Part shown: positions 1 to 14,300 of the stretch, piece after piece
Numbering within the stretch: the stretch's first letter is position 1
Layout of the letters: each line of letters opens with the position of its first letter
From: Microtetraspora fusca
GTDB taxonomy: Bacteria; Actinomycetota; Actinomycetes; Streptosporangiales; Streptosporangiaceae
NCBI RefSeq assembly: GCF_001570365.1
Contig: NZ_BBYK01000040.1
Location: 124,001 to 188,000 of the forward strand
Direction: 5' to 3'
Length of the DNA: 64,000 nt
The notes under the pieces: model-generated
Database searches by the model: none
Told to the model about the DNA's origin: nothing
What the model saw: only the letters and a program-made list of their open reading frames with translations
Translations under genes and position numbers: made by a program

Positions 1-507
1 GACCTCGAAGATCTCGGCCGGGTCGGGCAGCCGCCCGGGGCCGCTGTCCGCCCCCGTGAGCCGTCCGACCGCCGGATCGATGACGATCGCGCCGCGCTCG
101 CGCAACGTCGCCACGTTGGCCCGGGTGGCGGGGTGCTCCCACATCTCGGTGTGCATCGCGGGCGCGAACACCACCGGACAGCGGGCCGTCAGCAGGGTGT
201 TGGTGAGGAGGTCGTTCGCCAGGCCGTGCGCGGCCCGGGCGAGCACGTCCGCGGTGGCGGGCGCCACGACGACGAGGTCGGCGTGCTGCCCGATCCGCAC
301 GTGCGGCACCTCGTGGACCGACTCCCACACCTCGGTGGTCACCGGGTTGCCCGACAGCGCGGCCCAGGTCGGCTCGCCGACGAAACGCAGCGCGTCACGG
401 GTCGGGACGACCCGCACGTCGTGGCCGGACTCGGTGAACAGGCGGAGCAGTTCGCACGCCTTGTAGACCGCGATGCCGGCGCTGACCCCAAGGACCACCG
501 ATCTCAC
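1..507 (-). CDS. coaBC: Phosphopantothenoylcysteine decarboxylase/synthetase CoaBC, N-terminal part (cut by window edge)
   Basis: Coenzyme A biosynthesis: CoaB couples cysteine to 4'-phosphopantothenate and CoaC decarboxylates the product. Only about 169 N-terminal residues lie in the window, covering the flavoprotein CoaC half. Visible are the flavin-binding start VVLGVSAGIAVYKA and the active-site stretch APAMHTEMW, the actinobacterial version of the PAMN motif. The GTG start at 507 follows a GGGAGG ribosome site. The gene is last in a same-strand run mihF-gmk-rpoZ-coaBC, an order common in actinobacteria. The CoaB ligase half lies beyond base 1. Confidence 0.93.
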   Translation of the reverse strand, partial: MRSVVLGVSAGIAVYKACELLRLFTESGHDVRVVPTRDALRFVGEPTWAALSGNPVTTEVWESVHEVPHVRIGQHADLVVVAPATADVLARAAHGLANDLLTNTLLTARCPVVFAPAMHTEMWEHPATRANVATLRERGAIVIDPAVGRLTGADSGPGRLPDPAEIFEV

Positions 508-563
508 GTTGTGAAACCTCCCGCGCGCCTCCCGCGCGAGCGGGGCGGGCGCCTTGAGCGCCG

Positions 564-827
564 TCAGCCCTCGATGGGCTCGGAGGTGAGCAGGCCGTCG
601 CTGACCTCGCGCAGGGCGATGGACAGCGGCTTCTCCTGGGCGTGGGTCTCCACGAGGGGCCCGACGTACTCCAGCAGGCCCTCGCCGAGCTGGGAGTAGT
701 AGGCGTTGATCTGGCGCGCCCGCTTCGCGCCCATGATGACAAGGCTGTACTTGCTGTCGACGATGTCGAGCAGCGAGTCGATCGACGGGTTGGTGATGCC
801 TTCCGCATAGGTGCCGCTGGTTGCCAC
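564..827 (-). CDS. rpoZ: DNA-directed RNA polymerase omega subunit
   Basis: Omega subunit (87 aa) that helps beta' fold and join core RNA polymerase. The N-terminal stretch [20 protein letters not shown] and the following [10 protein letters not shown] match the conserved omega core that grips beta'. Length is normal for actinobacterial omega. It sits 56 nt upstream of coaBC and 46 nt downstream of gmk on the same strand, the usual neighbourhood. Confidence 0.96.
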   Translation of the reverse strand: MATSGTYAEGITNPSIDSLLDIVDSKYSLVIMGAKRARQINAYYSQLGEGLLEYVGPLVETHAQEKPLSIALREVSDGLLTSEPIEG

Positions 828-873
828 GTTGATGCTTCCCCTAGCTAGGTGGACGTCCGGTCGTCTCGGAGTC

Positions 874-1524
874 CTAAGCCTCCGCAGTACCGGCCAACAA
901 GGCTATCAGGCGACCGCATACGCCCTGGACGGACGTGTTGACAAGAGTGAGGTCGAATTCCTTCTCGGCGGCCATCTCCACGCGCCCGGCGTCGAGGCGG
1001 CGCTCGATGACGTCGGGGGGTTCCGTGCCGCGCCCGCGCAGCCGCCGCTCCAGTTCCTCCCAGCTCGGCGGGGCCAGGAAGACGAGCAGCGCCTCGGGCA
1101 TGCTCTCACGCACCTGCCGCGCGCCCTGGAGGTCGATCTCCAGCAGCGTCGGCACACCCGCGGCCAACCGTTCGAGTACGGGCGTGCGGGGCGTCCCGTA
1201 CCGGTTGCCGGCGAACTCGGCCCACTCCAGGAGCTCTCCCGAGGCGATCATGCGATCGAACTCGGCGTCGTCGGCGAAGTAGTACTCCACGCCATGGGTC
1301 TCGCCAGGGCGGGGTTTCCTGGTTGTCACCGAGACCGACAGCCACACCTCGGGGTGCGACCGCCGGAGCTCGGCGACGACCGTGGACTTCCCGACGCCCG
1401 ACGGACCGGAGAGGACCGTCAGGCGGCGGTGCGGAGGCATGGAGTCACCGGCACATGTCCCGGACCCGCTGGAAGCGGCTGCCTGGCGGGCCCGATCCTC
1501 GCCGGGCCAGGACGTATCGGTCAC
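874..1524 (-). CDS. gmk: Guanylate kinase
   Basis: Phosphorylates GMP to GDP with ATP. The P-loop GPSGVGKST lies near residue 40, followed by the GMP-binding stretch [11 protein letters not shown] and GVEYYF typical of Gmk. The GTG start at 1524 is preceded by a GGGGGA ribosome site about 8 nt away. A later ATG at 1440 would start just before the P-loop but has no visible ribosome site, so the longer form (216 aa, with a poorly conserved 28-residue lead) is preferred. It lies between mihF and rpoZ. Confidence 0.95.
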   Translation of the reverse strand: MTDTSWPGEDRARQAAASSGSGTCAGDSMPPHRRLTVLSGPSGVGKSTVVAELRRSHPEVWLSVSVTTRKPRPGETHGVEYYFADDAEFDRMIASGELLEWAEFAGNRYGTPRTPVLERLAAGVPTLLEIDLQGARQVRESMPEALLVFLAPPSWEELERRLRGRGTEPPDVIERRLDAGRVEMAAEKEFDLTLVNTSVQGVCGRLIALLAGTAEA

Positions 1525-1560
1525 TCGATATCCCCCGTAAATCTTGCAGCGAAGCCGAGA

Positions 1561-1884
1561 TCAGCTCTCGGCGCCGCCGAACTCCCGCTCCAGGGAAGCG
1601 CGCTGGTTGGCACCGAGACCCCGCACGCGGCGGGACTCGGCGATACCAAGGCGCTCCATGAGCTGCTTGGCGCGGACCTTGCCCACGCCAGGGAGCGACT
1701 CCAGCAGAGCCGAGACCTTCATCTTGCCGATGACGTCATCGGTCTGCCCATCCTTCAGCACCTCAGCCAGAGAAACCGCGCCGTGCTTGAGCCGGTTCTT
1801 GACCTCGGCACGCTCCTTGCGAGCCTTGGCAGCCTTCTCAAGTGCCGCCGCGCGCTGCTCGGGAGTCAGGGGAGGAAGAGCCAC
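1561..1884 (-). CDS. mihF: Actinobacterial integration host factor (mIHF)
   Basis: Small basic nucleoid-associated protein (107 aa) of the mIHF family, unrelated in fold to proteobacterial IHF. It bends DNA and is essential in mycobacteria. The signature is the helix-hairpin-helix-like segment LLESLPGVGKVRAKQLMERLGIAESRRVRGLG. The GTG start has a GAGGTGA ribosome site 6 nt upstream. First gene of the gmk-rpoZ-coaBC group. Its upstream region (about 1970-2040) is conspicuously AT-rich for this chromosome and probably carries the promoter. Confidence 0.94.
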   Translation of the reverse strand: MALPPLTPEQRAAALEKAAKARKERAEVKNRLKHGAVSLAEVLKDGQTDDVIGKMKVSALLESLPGVGKVRAKQLMERLGIAESRRVRGLGANQRASLEREFGGAES

Positions 1885-2352
1885 GCCGGGTCACCTCGAA
1901 TTTCTGTCGATGTACTCGGACGGGAGGGGAAACTAGCTGGTCCATGCCCACTCCGGCAACGTCAAGCCAGGTTTCTCTCACCACAAAATTGAATCTATTA
2001 CTTTGAGTACCTGGAAAATCACACTCTGTCGATGAAAACCGCCTCATCAGCCACGGAGGAGAGCCCTCCTCCGAACCGTCCGTGACGGGCCTCGTACGGG
2101 GCTCCGGGACCGGCCGGCGGCCGTACGCCGACGGGCCGCGGAACGCCGGGAAACGGCTCCACAGGGGGCCTTCCGGAGGCTCGCGGGCGGACATCCACGA
2201 ACCGGGAGCCGCCCCAGAGGGCCCGTGCGGAGCCCCCCAGAAGGGCCCACGGGGCGGCATCGGCGAGGGGTGTGACGCGAGCGCGGGAAAGATCTGGGAT
2301 GATCTTTGCCACAGAAACCGGCGACGGCCCCTCCGGACGCCGCCGGGGTCTC
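1885..2352. other. Intergenic region upstream of mihF, no gene recognised
   Basis: 468 bp between the start of mihF and the end of pyrF, both on the minus strand. About 1970-2045 is AT-rich relative to its surroundings and should hold the mihF promoter, though I cannot assign a convincing -35/-10 pair. The part next to pyrF contains a loose direct repeat around 2212-2256 (two blocks of CCCCAGAGGGCCC type). Open frames across this stretch look like codon-bias shadows. Confidence 0.5.
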
Positions 2353-3084
2353 TCAGCGTGCGTGCGAAGCCGCGCCCGCTGAACGGGACACGTCCACCTT
2401 GCGGAGCGCCGCGGCGATCGTCGCGGCGGCGGCACCCGGGTCCGACGAGCCCGTGATGGGCCGGCCGATCACCAGAAGATCGGCCCCGTCGACGAGCGCG
2501 TCCTCCGGGGTCGCTACTCTTGCCTGATCCTGGGTGTCGGCGCCGGCGGGCCGCACACCCGGAGTGATCAACGTGATCCCGGGTCCGACCTCGGCACGCA
2601 CCGCGGCGACCTCGCGGGGCGAGCAGACCAGGGCCTGGGCTCCCGCGCCCACGGCGAGAGCCGCCAGGCGGCGCACGGAGTCGTCGGGACGTCCCTCGAA
2701 GCCGATGGCGGCGAGATCGGCCTCCGAGAGCGACGTGAGGACCGTCACGGCGGCGATCTGGGTCTGCGGACCGGCCGCCTCGACGGCGGCCCGGATCATC
2801 GCGGACCCGCCCGACGCGTGCACGGTCAGGATGGACGGCTTGAGCCGCGCCACGGCGCGGGTCGCCCCGGCGACCGTGTTCGGGATGTCGTGCAGCTTGA
2901 GGTCGAGGAAGACCTGGACGCCGCTCGCCCCGCGCACGGAATCGATCACGTCGGGCCCGTAACGGAGGTAGAGTTCCAGCCCGACCTTCACCGTCGAGAC
3001 GTGGGGCGTCACCAGACTCGCCCACCGGGCCGCGGTCTCCAGGTCGGGCGCGTCGAGGGCGACGGCGATGGGTGCGGGGGTCAC
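2353..3084 (-). CDS. pyrF: Orotidine 5'-phosphate decarboxylase
   Basis: Last step of UMP synthesis, OMP to UMP. About 243 aa. Motifs: substrate-binding VALDAPDLETA at the N-terminus, catalytic FLDLKLHDIPNTV (Lys/Asp network) near residue 65, and the phosphate-binding end LVIGRPITGSSDPGAA. The GTG start at 3084 overlaps the stop of pyrD by 4 nt (GTGA), indicating translational coupling. A longer in-frame extension upstream is only the pyrD shadow. Final gene of the pyr operon in this window. Confidence 0.96.
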   Translation of the reverse strand: MTPAPIAVALDAPDLETAARWASLVTPHVSTVKVGLELYLRYGPDVIDSVRGASGVQVFLDLKLHDIPNTVAGATRAVARLKPSILTVHASGGSAMIRAAVEAAGPQTQIAAVTVLTSLSEADLAAIGFEGRPDDSVRRLAALAVGAGAQALVCSPREVAAVRAEVGPGITLITPGVRPAGADTQDQARVATPEDALVDGADLLVIGRPITGSSDPGAAAATIAAALRKVDVSRSAGAASHAR

Positions 3085-4055
3085 AGGGAGCTCTCCTCCA
3101 GTTCGATGCGGTTCCGGGGACCTGCCCCGGCGGGTCGGTGCGCCAGCCCGACGGCATCGGCCAGGCGGTCGAAGCCGCGCGCCTGCAGGAGCTCTTCCAG
3201 CTCCCTCAGGATGCGCTGGCAGGCATAGGGGTCGTGGAACAGGGCGGTGCCCACGGCGACGGCGCAGGCGCCCGCCAGGACCAGCTCCAGGGCGTCCCTG
3301 CCCGTCATCACGCCGCCCATGCCGACGATGGGCACGCCCGGAAGCGCCGCGTGGACCTGCCAGACGCAGCGGACCGCGAGCGGCCTGATCGCCGGCCCGG
3401 ACAGGCCGCCGGTGCCGGCGGCGAGCGACGGGCGCATGGTGTCGACGTCCACGCTCATACCCAGTGGGGTATTGATCATGGAAAGTGCGTCGGCCCCGCC
3501 GTCCACGCACAGGCGGGCCAGCGAGACGACGTCGGCCACGTCCGGCGCGAGCTTCGCGATCACCGGGACGTCGTAGCGCGTCGCGGCCCGCACGGACGCG
3601 ACGACCTCCGCCGCGGCCGAGCCGTCCCGGGCGAAGACCCGGCCCCGGTCTTCGACGTTCGGGCAGGACAGGTTCACCTCGACGGCCGTGATCCCCGGGG
3701 CGTCGGCGAGCCGCCGGGCCAGGGCGGTGTACTCCGCCACGCTGCCGCCGCCGATGGAGACGATCGTGCGCGCTCCCCGCTGGGCCAGCCAGGACAGCTC
3801 CCGCTCCGCGAACACCTCCACGCCGGGCCCCTGGAGGCCCACGGCGCTCAGCATGCCCGACGGCGTCTCCGCCATCCTCGGCGTCGGACGCCCGGCTCTG
3901 GGGGCCATCGTGATCGAACGGGTCACGAACGCGCCGATCCGCGTCACGTCGAAGAACTGCGCCAGCTCCCGGCCGGTGCCGCCGCAGCCGGAGGCCGTCA
4001 GGACGGGGTTGGGCAGCTCCACGTGGCCCAGGTAGCTCCTCAGGTCAACGGCCAT
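3081..4055 (-). CDS. pyrD: Dihydroorotate dehydrogenase, catalytic subunit (class 1B type)
   Basis: Oxidises dihydroorotate to orotate. 324 aa TIM-barrel flavoprotein with FMN. Visible are the N-terminal NPVLTASGCGGTGRE, the substrate motif VNLSCPNVEDRG, and GGVMTGRDALELVLAGACAVAVGTA near the C-terminus that binds FMN phosphate. It follows pyrK, the electron-transfer partner, so the enzyme should be the NAD-linked class 1B heterotetramer (inference from pairing). Its stop overlaps the pyrF start. Confidence 0.94.
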   Translation of the reverse strand: MAVDLRSYLGHVELPNPVLTASGCGGTGRELAQFFDVTRIGAFVTRSITMAPRAGRPTPRMAETPSGMLSAVGLQGPGVEVFAERELSWLAQRGARTIVSIGGGSVAEYTALARRLADAPGITAVEVNLSCPNVEDRGRVFARDGSAAAEVVASVRAATRYDVPVIAKLAPDVADVVSLARLCVDGGADALSMINTPLGMSVDVDTMRPSLAAGTGGLSGPAIRPLAVRCVWQVHAALPGVPIVGMGGVMTGRDALELVLAGACAVAVGTALFHDPYACQRILRELEELLQARGFDRLADAVGLAHRPAGAGPRNRIELEESSL

Positions 4056-4094
4056 GCCGCTCCCCGTCCCGCCCCGGGACCGCAGCGCGTGAAC

Positions 4095-4158
4095 CCGTCA
4101 CACCCACGCCCCGCGCCGCCTCCGGGAGTGACACCGTCACGCCCACGTCCCGCGCCGC
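4095..4158. repeat. Imperfect direct repeat between pyrK and pyrD
   Basis: Two about 25-bp copies, at about 4095-4120 and 4133-4158, share the pattern CCGTCAC(A/G)CCCACG(C/T)CCCGCGCCGC. They fill the 143-bp spacer between pyrK and pyrD, which is unusually long for this otherwise overlapping operon. No function is evident. Confidence 0.6.
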
Positions 4159-4198
4159 GGACGCGCCGCACGCGATGGGGCCCGGGACACTCTCACGC

Positions 4199-5056
4199 CT
4201 ACCCATGCCGCCCTCCAGGAGCGCCCAGAGCGTCGAACGGGATCGTCCCGACGTCGTCGAAGCGGACCCGCTCGCCCAGGAACACCGGGCCGTCCGTGCA
4301 GGCCCGGACCATGCGCGTCACGCCGTCCTCGTCGATGACCGGGACGACGCACGTCATGCAGATGCCGACGCCGCACGCCATGGACTGCTCCACCGACACC
4401 TGCGCCGGGATGCCGAACTCGACGCACACCCGCGTCACACCGCGCAGCATCGCCATCGGCCCGCACGCGTAGACCACGTCCGCCCGCGCGTCCGCGATCA
4501 CGCCCGCGAGCACGTCGGTCACCTCCCCGCGCATTCCCAGCGAGCCGTCCTCGGTCGTCAGCGTCGTCGTCTCGCCCATCCGGCGGGCGCGCAACGCGCC
4601 GAACACCCGGTCGGCGCTGGAGGCGCCCAGCACGAAGTCGACCCGGCACCCCCGGCGCTGCAGGACGTCCGCCAGCACGAAGAGAGACGCGGAGCCGTAC
4701 TCGCCGCCGACCAGCACGCACGTGCACGGATCGCGCGGCAACGGGAACGGACGCCCGAGCGGGCCGACCAGGTCCAGCGTGTCCCGCGCCCTGCGGTCCG
4801 CCAGCCACGCCGTCCCCGGACCGCGCACGCTGAAGACGAACTCCACCGTGCCGCCGTAGTCCGGTTTCACGTCGTGGATCGCGAACGCCCGCCGCGTCAA
4901 CATCGACGTGTACGGCCCGCCCACGCCGACGGTGACGAAGTGGCCCGGCCGGAACCGGTCGGCGACGGCCGGCGCCACGACGGTCAGCGCATGGTAGGCC
5001 TCCACCCGCCGAGTCGTCAGCACCGTTCCCGTCACCTGCACCGGGGAACCGGCCAC
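4199..5056 (-). CDS. pyrK: Dihydroorotate dehydrogenase electron-transfer subunit
   Basis: FAD and 2Fe-2S subunit that passes electrons from PyrD to NAD. About 285 aa. N-terminal ferredoxin-reductase beta barrel with the FAD stretch MLTRRAFAIHD, a NAD-binding domain (LVGGEYGSASLFVLADVLQRRG), and a C-terminal cluster motif CGVGICMTC with a fourth Cys in VRACTDG. The GTG start at 5056 follows GGAGGTGAGGGA; the in-frame extension upstream to 5167 is arginine/cysteine-rich and not conserved-looking. It lies 338 bp downstream of carB, separated by repeats. Confidence 0.92.
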   Translation of the reverse strand: MAGSPVQVTGTVLTTRRVEAYHALTVVAPAVADRFRPGHFVTVGVGGPYTSMLTRRAFAIHDVKPDYGGTVEFVFSVRGPGTAWLADRRARDTLDLVGPLGRPFPLPRDPCTCVLVGGEYGSASLFVLADVLQRRGCRVDFVLGASSADRVFGALRARRMGETTTLTTEDGSLGMRGEVTDVLAGVIADARADVVYACGPMAMLRGVTRVCVEFGIPAQVSVEQSMACGVGICMTCVVPVIDEDGVTRMVRACTDGPVFLGERVRFDDVGTIPFDALGAPGGRHG

Positions 5057-5174
5057 TCCCTCACCTCCGCCGTGGCACGGGCCCGCCGTCCCGCGACACT
5101 CAGTCCCACAGCCACATGCCGACGGCCGGCCTCGCTCCACGCGGCGCCGGGAGCGCCTCCCCGGCACCGTACCC

Positions 5175-5393
5175 GCGGGCCACTCCGTTCGCTCAGTCCC
5201 TCAGCCTCGCACGCATGGTCGGCCTCGCTCCCTCGCTCACTCCGCGGACCCCGCGTCGTGCAGGAGGCGCGCCTCCTGCATCGCCCTCGCGGCCCACTCC
5301 GTTCGCTCAGTCCCTCAGCCTCGCACTCATGGTCGGCCTCGCTCCCTCGCTCACTCCGCGGACCGCTCGTGCCTCGCGGGCCACTCCGTTCGC

Positions 5394-5409
<16 letters not shown>
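5175..5409. repeat. Direct repeats derived from the carB 3' end, with a palindrome
   Basis: A 76-bp unit occurs at 5175-5250 and again at 5289-5364 with only two differences in its aligned core. A third, partial 34-bp copy at 5376-5409 covers the carB stop codon and last few codons. Each unit starts with the motif CACTCCGTTCGCTCAGTCC and ends with CTCGCTCACTCCGCGGACC. Between copies 1 and 2 lies a perfect 22-bp palindrome at 5259-5280 (half-site TGCAGGAGGCG). The block interrupts the pyr operon between carB and pyrK and may act as a transcript processing, pausing or terminator element; that role is inference. Confidence 0.9.
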
Positions 5410-8670
<3,261 letters not shown>

Positions 8671-8678
<8 letters not shown>

Positions 8679-9882
8679 CCTTCTCCCCCGTTTCGCTCGT
8701 CGTCTCCGGCCGGCCGCCGTTCGCCCGCCCCATCAGCTCGCAGAACTCGTCGAAGAGGTATGCGGCGTCGTGCGGCCCGGCCGCGGCCTCCGGGTGGTAC
8801 TGCACGCTGAAGCCCGGGTAGTCGAGCAGCCGCAGCCCCTCCACGCAGCCGTCGTTCAAGTTCACGTGGCTCACCTCGGCCCGCCCGTACGGCGTGTCGA
8901 ACGGCCCGTCGAGCGGGGCCTGGACGGCGAAGCCGTGGTTGTGCGCCGAGATCTCCACCTTGCCGGTCCTGCGGTCCTGGACCGGCTGGTTGACGCCCCG
9001 GTGGCCGTACCGGAGCTTGTAGGTGCCCAGCCCCAGCGCGCGGCCGAGGATCTGGTTGCCGAAGCAGATGCCGAAGAACGGCCGGCCCGCGTCCAGCACG
9101 CCGCGCAGCGCCTCGACGGCGAAGTCGGCGGTGGCCGGGTCGCCGGGGCCGTTGGAGAAGAACACGCCGTCCGGCTCGATCGCGAGGATGTCCGCCGCGG
9201 TCGCGGTCGCGGGCAGCACGTGCACCTCACAGCCCCGCTCGGCCATCCGCTCCGGCGTCATCGCCTTGATCCCCAGGTCGACCGCCGCGACCGTGAACCG
9301 CTTCTCGCCCACGGCCTTCACCACGTACGGCTCGGCCGTGGAGACCTCGCGGGCCAGGTCGGCGCCCTCCATACCGGGCGAACGCCGTACCCGCTCCACC
9401 AGCTCGTCGATGTCGACTCGCGCCGGGTCCGCGCCGGTGCCGGCCAGCGCCGCGCCGGAGAACACCCCGGCCCGCATCGCGCCGCGCTCGCGCAGGTGAC
9501 GGGTCAACGCCCGCGTCCCCGCCATGGCGATCCCCACCACGCCCTGATCACGCAGGTACTCGTCCAGGCTCTTGGTGGACCGCCAGTTCGACCGGACCCG
9601 CGAGGGCTCGCGCACCACGTAGCCCGACACCCAGATCCGGCCCGACTCCGGGTCCTCCTCGTTCACGCCGGTGTTGCCGATGTGCGGCGCGGTCATCGCC
9701 ACGATCTGCCGGTGGTACGACGGGTCGGTCAGCGTCTCCTGGTACCCGGTCATCCCGGTGTTGAAGACCATCTCGCCGAACGTCTCGCCGACGGCTCCGA
9801 AGGCCGTCCCCTCGAAGACCCTGCCGTCCTCCAGCACGAGCAGTGCCGTGTTCACGGTCTCGCTCTCCTCACTCATCGTCAC
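8671..9882 (-). CDS. carA: Carbamoyl-phosphate synthase small subunit (glutaminase)
   Basis: Hydrolyses glutamine and channels ammonia to CarB. About 403 aa. The class I glutamine amidotransferase domain is in the C-terminal half: [13 protein letters not shown] holds the nucleophile Cys and [11 protein letters not shown] the catalytic His/Glu. The GTG at 9882 overlaps the pyrC stop (GTGA) and is 8 nt from AAGGG, so I prefer it. An ATG two codons later at 9876 (MSEESETVN) is nearly equal. A longer frame upstream is the pyrC shadow. Confidence 0.95.
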
Positions 9883-11179
9883 ACCAGCTTCCCTTCGAGA
9901 ACGGTCGGGCGGCCGCGCAGCAACGTGGCCACGACCCGGCCAGGAAGCGTCATCCCCTCGTACGGCGTGTTGCGGCTCTTTGACGCCATCGCCGCCGGAT
10001 CCACCGCCGTACGGACCGAGGGGTCGCAAAGCGTGATGTTGGCGGCCGCGCCGGCCTCCAGCGGGCTGCCGTGGCCGCTCAGCCTGCCGATCCTGGCCGG
10101 CCGGTACGACATGCGGTCGGCGACGCCGGCCCAGTCGAGCAGGCCGGTCTCGACCATGGCCTCCTGGACCACGGACAGGGCCGTCTCCAGCCCGATCATG
10201 CCCATGGCGGCCGCGGCCCACTCGGTCTCCTTGTCCTCGACCGGGTGCGGGGCGTGGTCGGTGGCGACGCAGTCGATCGTCCCGTCCGCGAGCGCCTCGC
10301 GCAGCGCGAGGACGTCCTCGTTCGTGCGCAGCGGCGGGTTCACCTTGTAGATCGGGTTGTACGGCCCCACCGGGGAACGCTCCACGCACGCGTCGGTGAG
10401 CAGCAGGTGGTGCGGGGTCACCTCGGCGGTGACGTCCCAGCCCTTCGACTTGGCCCAGCGGATGATCTCGACCGATCCCGCGGTGGAGACGTGGCACACG
10501 TGCAGCCGGGAGCCGACGTGCGCGGCCAGCAGGCAGTCGCGGGCGATGATCGCCTCTTCGGCGACGGCCGGCCACCCGGTCAGGCCGAGCCTGCCGGAGA
10601 TCTCGCCCTCGTTGACCTGGGCGCCCTCGGTCAGCCGCGGCTCCTGGGCGTGCTGGGCGACGACGCCGTCGAACGCCTTGACGTACTCGAGCGCCCGGCG
10701 CATCAGGACGGCGTCGGAGACGCACTTTCCGTCGTCGGAGAAGACCCGGACCCGGGCGGCGGAGTCGGCCATGGCGCCCAGTTCGGCGAGCTGCCTGCCC
10801 TCCAGGCCCGACGTCACGGCGCCGACCGGCTGGACGTCGCAGTGGCCGTACTCCTGGCCGAGCCGCCAGACCTGCTCGACGACGCCCGCGGTGTCGGCGA
10901 CCGGCGAGGTGTTGGCCATGGCGTGGACGGCGGTGAACCCGCCGCGCGCGGCGGCCTGGGTGCCCGTCTGGACAGTCTCGGCGTCCTCACGGCCGGGCTC
11001 GCGCAGGTGCGTGTGCAGGTCGACCAGGCCGGGCAGCGCGACCAGGCCGGTCGCGTCGATCGTCTCGGCCTTGCCCGACTTGCCGGCGGCCGCGCCGACC
11101 TCGGCGATGACGCCGTCCCTGATGAGGATGTCGCACGGGTCCCCACCGAGGACGCGGGCGTTCTTGATCAGAATGGTGG

Positions 11180-11183
<4 letters not shown>
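9879..11183 (-). CDS. pyrC: Dihydroorotase
   Basis: Cyclises carbamoyl aspartate to dihydroorotate; 434 aa, class I metal-dependent amidohydrolase. Zinc ligands are visible in [15 protein letters not shown], in [10 protein letters not shown] and in the ATDHAPH motif. GTG start overlaps the pyrB stop by 4 nt, and the stop overlaps the carA start. Position and length are normal for actinobacteria. Confidence 0.96.
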
Positions 11184-12753
<1,570 letters not shown>

Positions 12754-12941
12754 GTGTCTGGCGGCCCCAGGCTACCAGTCCGCTTCCGACGCGCCCGACG
12801 GGGTCACCCCCTCCTGCCAGCGGCGATGGCGGCGAAGAGGCCCGCCGTTCGCTCTGGGCGTCACTCCCCCGAAACCCGAGGCAGTCTCGGATGGGGGGAT
12901 TGAGGGGAGAACACTGTTTGGCGCTCTTTTTTCCAATCAGC

Positions 12942-12970
12942 TTGACCTTTGCGAGTGGCGGCTTTACCGT
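12942..12970 (+). promoter_or_regulatory. Predicted bldD promoter
   Basis: TTGACC at 12942-12947, a 17-nt spacer, and TACCGT at 12965-12970 make a good housekeeping-type promoter reading towards bldD, implying a leader of about 150 nt. Confidence 0.65.
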
Positions 12971-12983
12971 CACTGTGCGTAAC
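12969..12983. promoter_or_regulatory. BldD-like operator on the bldD promoter
   Basis: GTCACTGTGCGTAAC matches 8 of the 9 defined positions of the published BldD box nTnACnCWGnGTnAn. It overlaps the downstream edge of the -10 box and the expected transcript start, a position suited to autorepression, which is established for Streptomyces BldD. Confidence 0.65.
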
Positions 12984-13128
12984 CGCAACACATGACCTTC
13001 CTGGGTAAAACCCGACGCAGCGGTCACCGAAGGTGCCTGTCTCAGGCGCCCGCCCCGGTGTTCTGTGCATACGGGTCAAGGAAGGAGAATCAAGTTGAGA
13101 ACAGACATAGAGAGCCGGGGGCCACACG

Positions 13129-13623
13129 ATGCCGTCTGACTACGCCAAGTCGCTCGGCGCGCGACTGCGCGCGATCCGCACCCAGCAGGGGCTCTCCCTG
13201 CACGGGGTAGAAGAGAAGTCCCGTGGCCGGTGGAAGGCCGTCGTGGTCGGCTCCTATGAGCGCGGCGACCGCGCGGTGACCGTGCAGAAGCTGGCCGAGC
13301 TTGCCGAATTCTACGGTGTTCCGGTGTCTGAGCTGCTTCCCGGAGGTGCCGCTCCCAGCCCGCTGGCACCCGCGCCGAAGCTTGTCATCGACCTGGAGCG
13401 GCTCTCGCAGCTTCCGAAGGACAAGGCGGGCCCGCTCGCCAGGTACGCCGCGACCATCCAGAGCCAGCGTGGTGACTACAACGGCAAGGTGCTGTCGATC
13501 CGCCAGGAGGACCTGCGCTCGCTTGCGGTCATCTATGACAAGTCGCCGGTGGAGCTGACCGAGGAGTTCATCAGCTGGGGCGTGCTGGACGCGGAGGCCC
13601 GCCGGGCCGTGGAGTCCTTCTGA
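13129..13623 (+). CDS. bldD: BldD, c-di-GMP-responsive developmental regulator
   Basis: 164 aa. N-terminal helix-turn-helix (residues about 7-70, GARLRAIRTQQGLSL ... VVVGSYERGDRAVTVQKLAELAEFYGV) and a C-terminal domain that dimerises around tetrameric c-di-GMP. The c-di-GMP signature RXD-X8-RXXD is complete: R114-G-D116, then R125-Q-E-D128. In Streptomyces BldD represses sporulation genes during growth. Divergent from the pyr operon. Autoregulation is suggested by the operator at 12969-12983. Confidence 0.96.
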   Translation: MPSDYAKSLGARLRAIRTQQGLSLHGVEEKSRGRWKAVVVGSYERGDRAVTVQKLAELAEFYGVPVSELLPGGAAPSPLAPAPKLVIDLERLSQLPKDKAGPLARYAATIQSQRGDYNGKVLSIRQEDLRSLAVIYDKSPVELTEEFISWGVLDAEARRAVESF

Positions 13624-13667
13624 CCGGCGACGCCGTCGTCCCGTTCTGAACACGCGCGATCGTTACG

Positions 13668-13703
13668 GGGCCCCGAGCCGCCCGGTCCGGCCGCTCGGGG
13701 CCC
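13668..13703 (+). terminator. Terminator-like inverted repeat after bldD
   Basis: An 11-bp perfect stem (GGGCCCCGAGC / GCTCGGGGCCC, 13668-13678 and 13693-13703) with a 14-nt loop lies 45 nt after the bldD stop. No T-run follows, as is usual in actinobacteria. Confidence 0.6.
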
Positions 13704-13780
13704 TGACCATGAGAGAACCGACGCCGTCATAAGAGGCACGCCGTTCTGACCGTTCCGGGCTCACGCCCGACAGCGGCCGC

Positions 13781-14218
13781 TCATCCCGCCATGGGCAGGG
13801 CCGACTGACCCGGCACCCCGAGAAGAGCCTCGATCTCGCCGACGAACCTGTCCGCCTCGGCGACGAGCTCCTCGGCGTCGCGCTGACTGACCACGCGGGT
13901 CATCCCCGCCTCCGCCGCCGCGCGCTTGGTGGCGCTCACCGCGAAGAACGCGGCCCAATCCGCCAGCTTGGGCTCGGCCTCGGGCAGCAGCTCCCATGCG
14001 CTGCGCAGCCGACGCCGCCGGCCGTCCATGGGACGGGGACGAGCGGCCAGCACGGCCGCCGCCGCCTTGAGCGCCGCGAGATGGGCCGACACGTACCTGT
14101 CCGCCGGCGTGGAGCCGCCGAGAGCGTCCGCCAGGCAGGCACGGGCGTCCGCGAGATGCGCCAGAACGGCCTGGGGGATTTTGGGCCCGCTCCTGCGGTC
14201 ATCGACCTGTCCAGTCAC
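13781..14218 (-). CDS. SAV_6107-family HEPN-domain protein
   Basis: 145 aa, mostly alpha-helical and alanine-rich. The pattern VLAHLADARACLADAL ... RYVSAHLAALKAAAAVLAARPRP ... WELLPEAEPKLADWAAFFA fits the actinobacterial SAV_6107 HEPN family. HEPN proteins are often RNases or nucleotide-binding partners, but the RX4-6H catalytic motif is not clear here, so no activity is claimed. The GTG start has AAGGAGG 5 nt upstream. Its promoter about 210 nt upstream carries LexA-like boxes, suggesting induction by DNA damage. Confidence 0.8.
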   Translation of the reverse strand: MTGQVDDRRSGPKIPQAVLAHLADARACLADALGGSTPADRYVSAHLAALKAAAAVLAARPRPMDGRRRRLRSAWELLPEAEPKLADWAAFFAVSATKRAAAEAGMTRVVSQRDAEELVAEADRFVGEIEALLGVPGQSALPMAG

Positions 14219-14300
14219 GCCCGCCTCCTTGAGTCGTGGCTTCCGGCGCTGCTCGCCGGTGAGATCACCCTTGCAGACGGCACCGACAATCTGTCACGGC

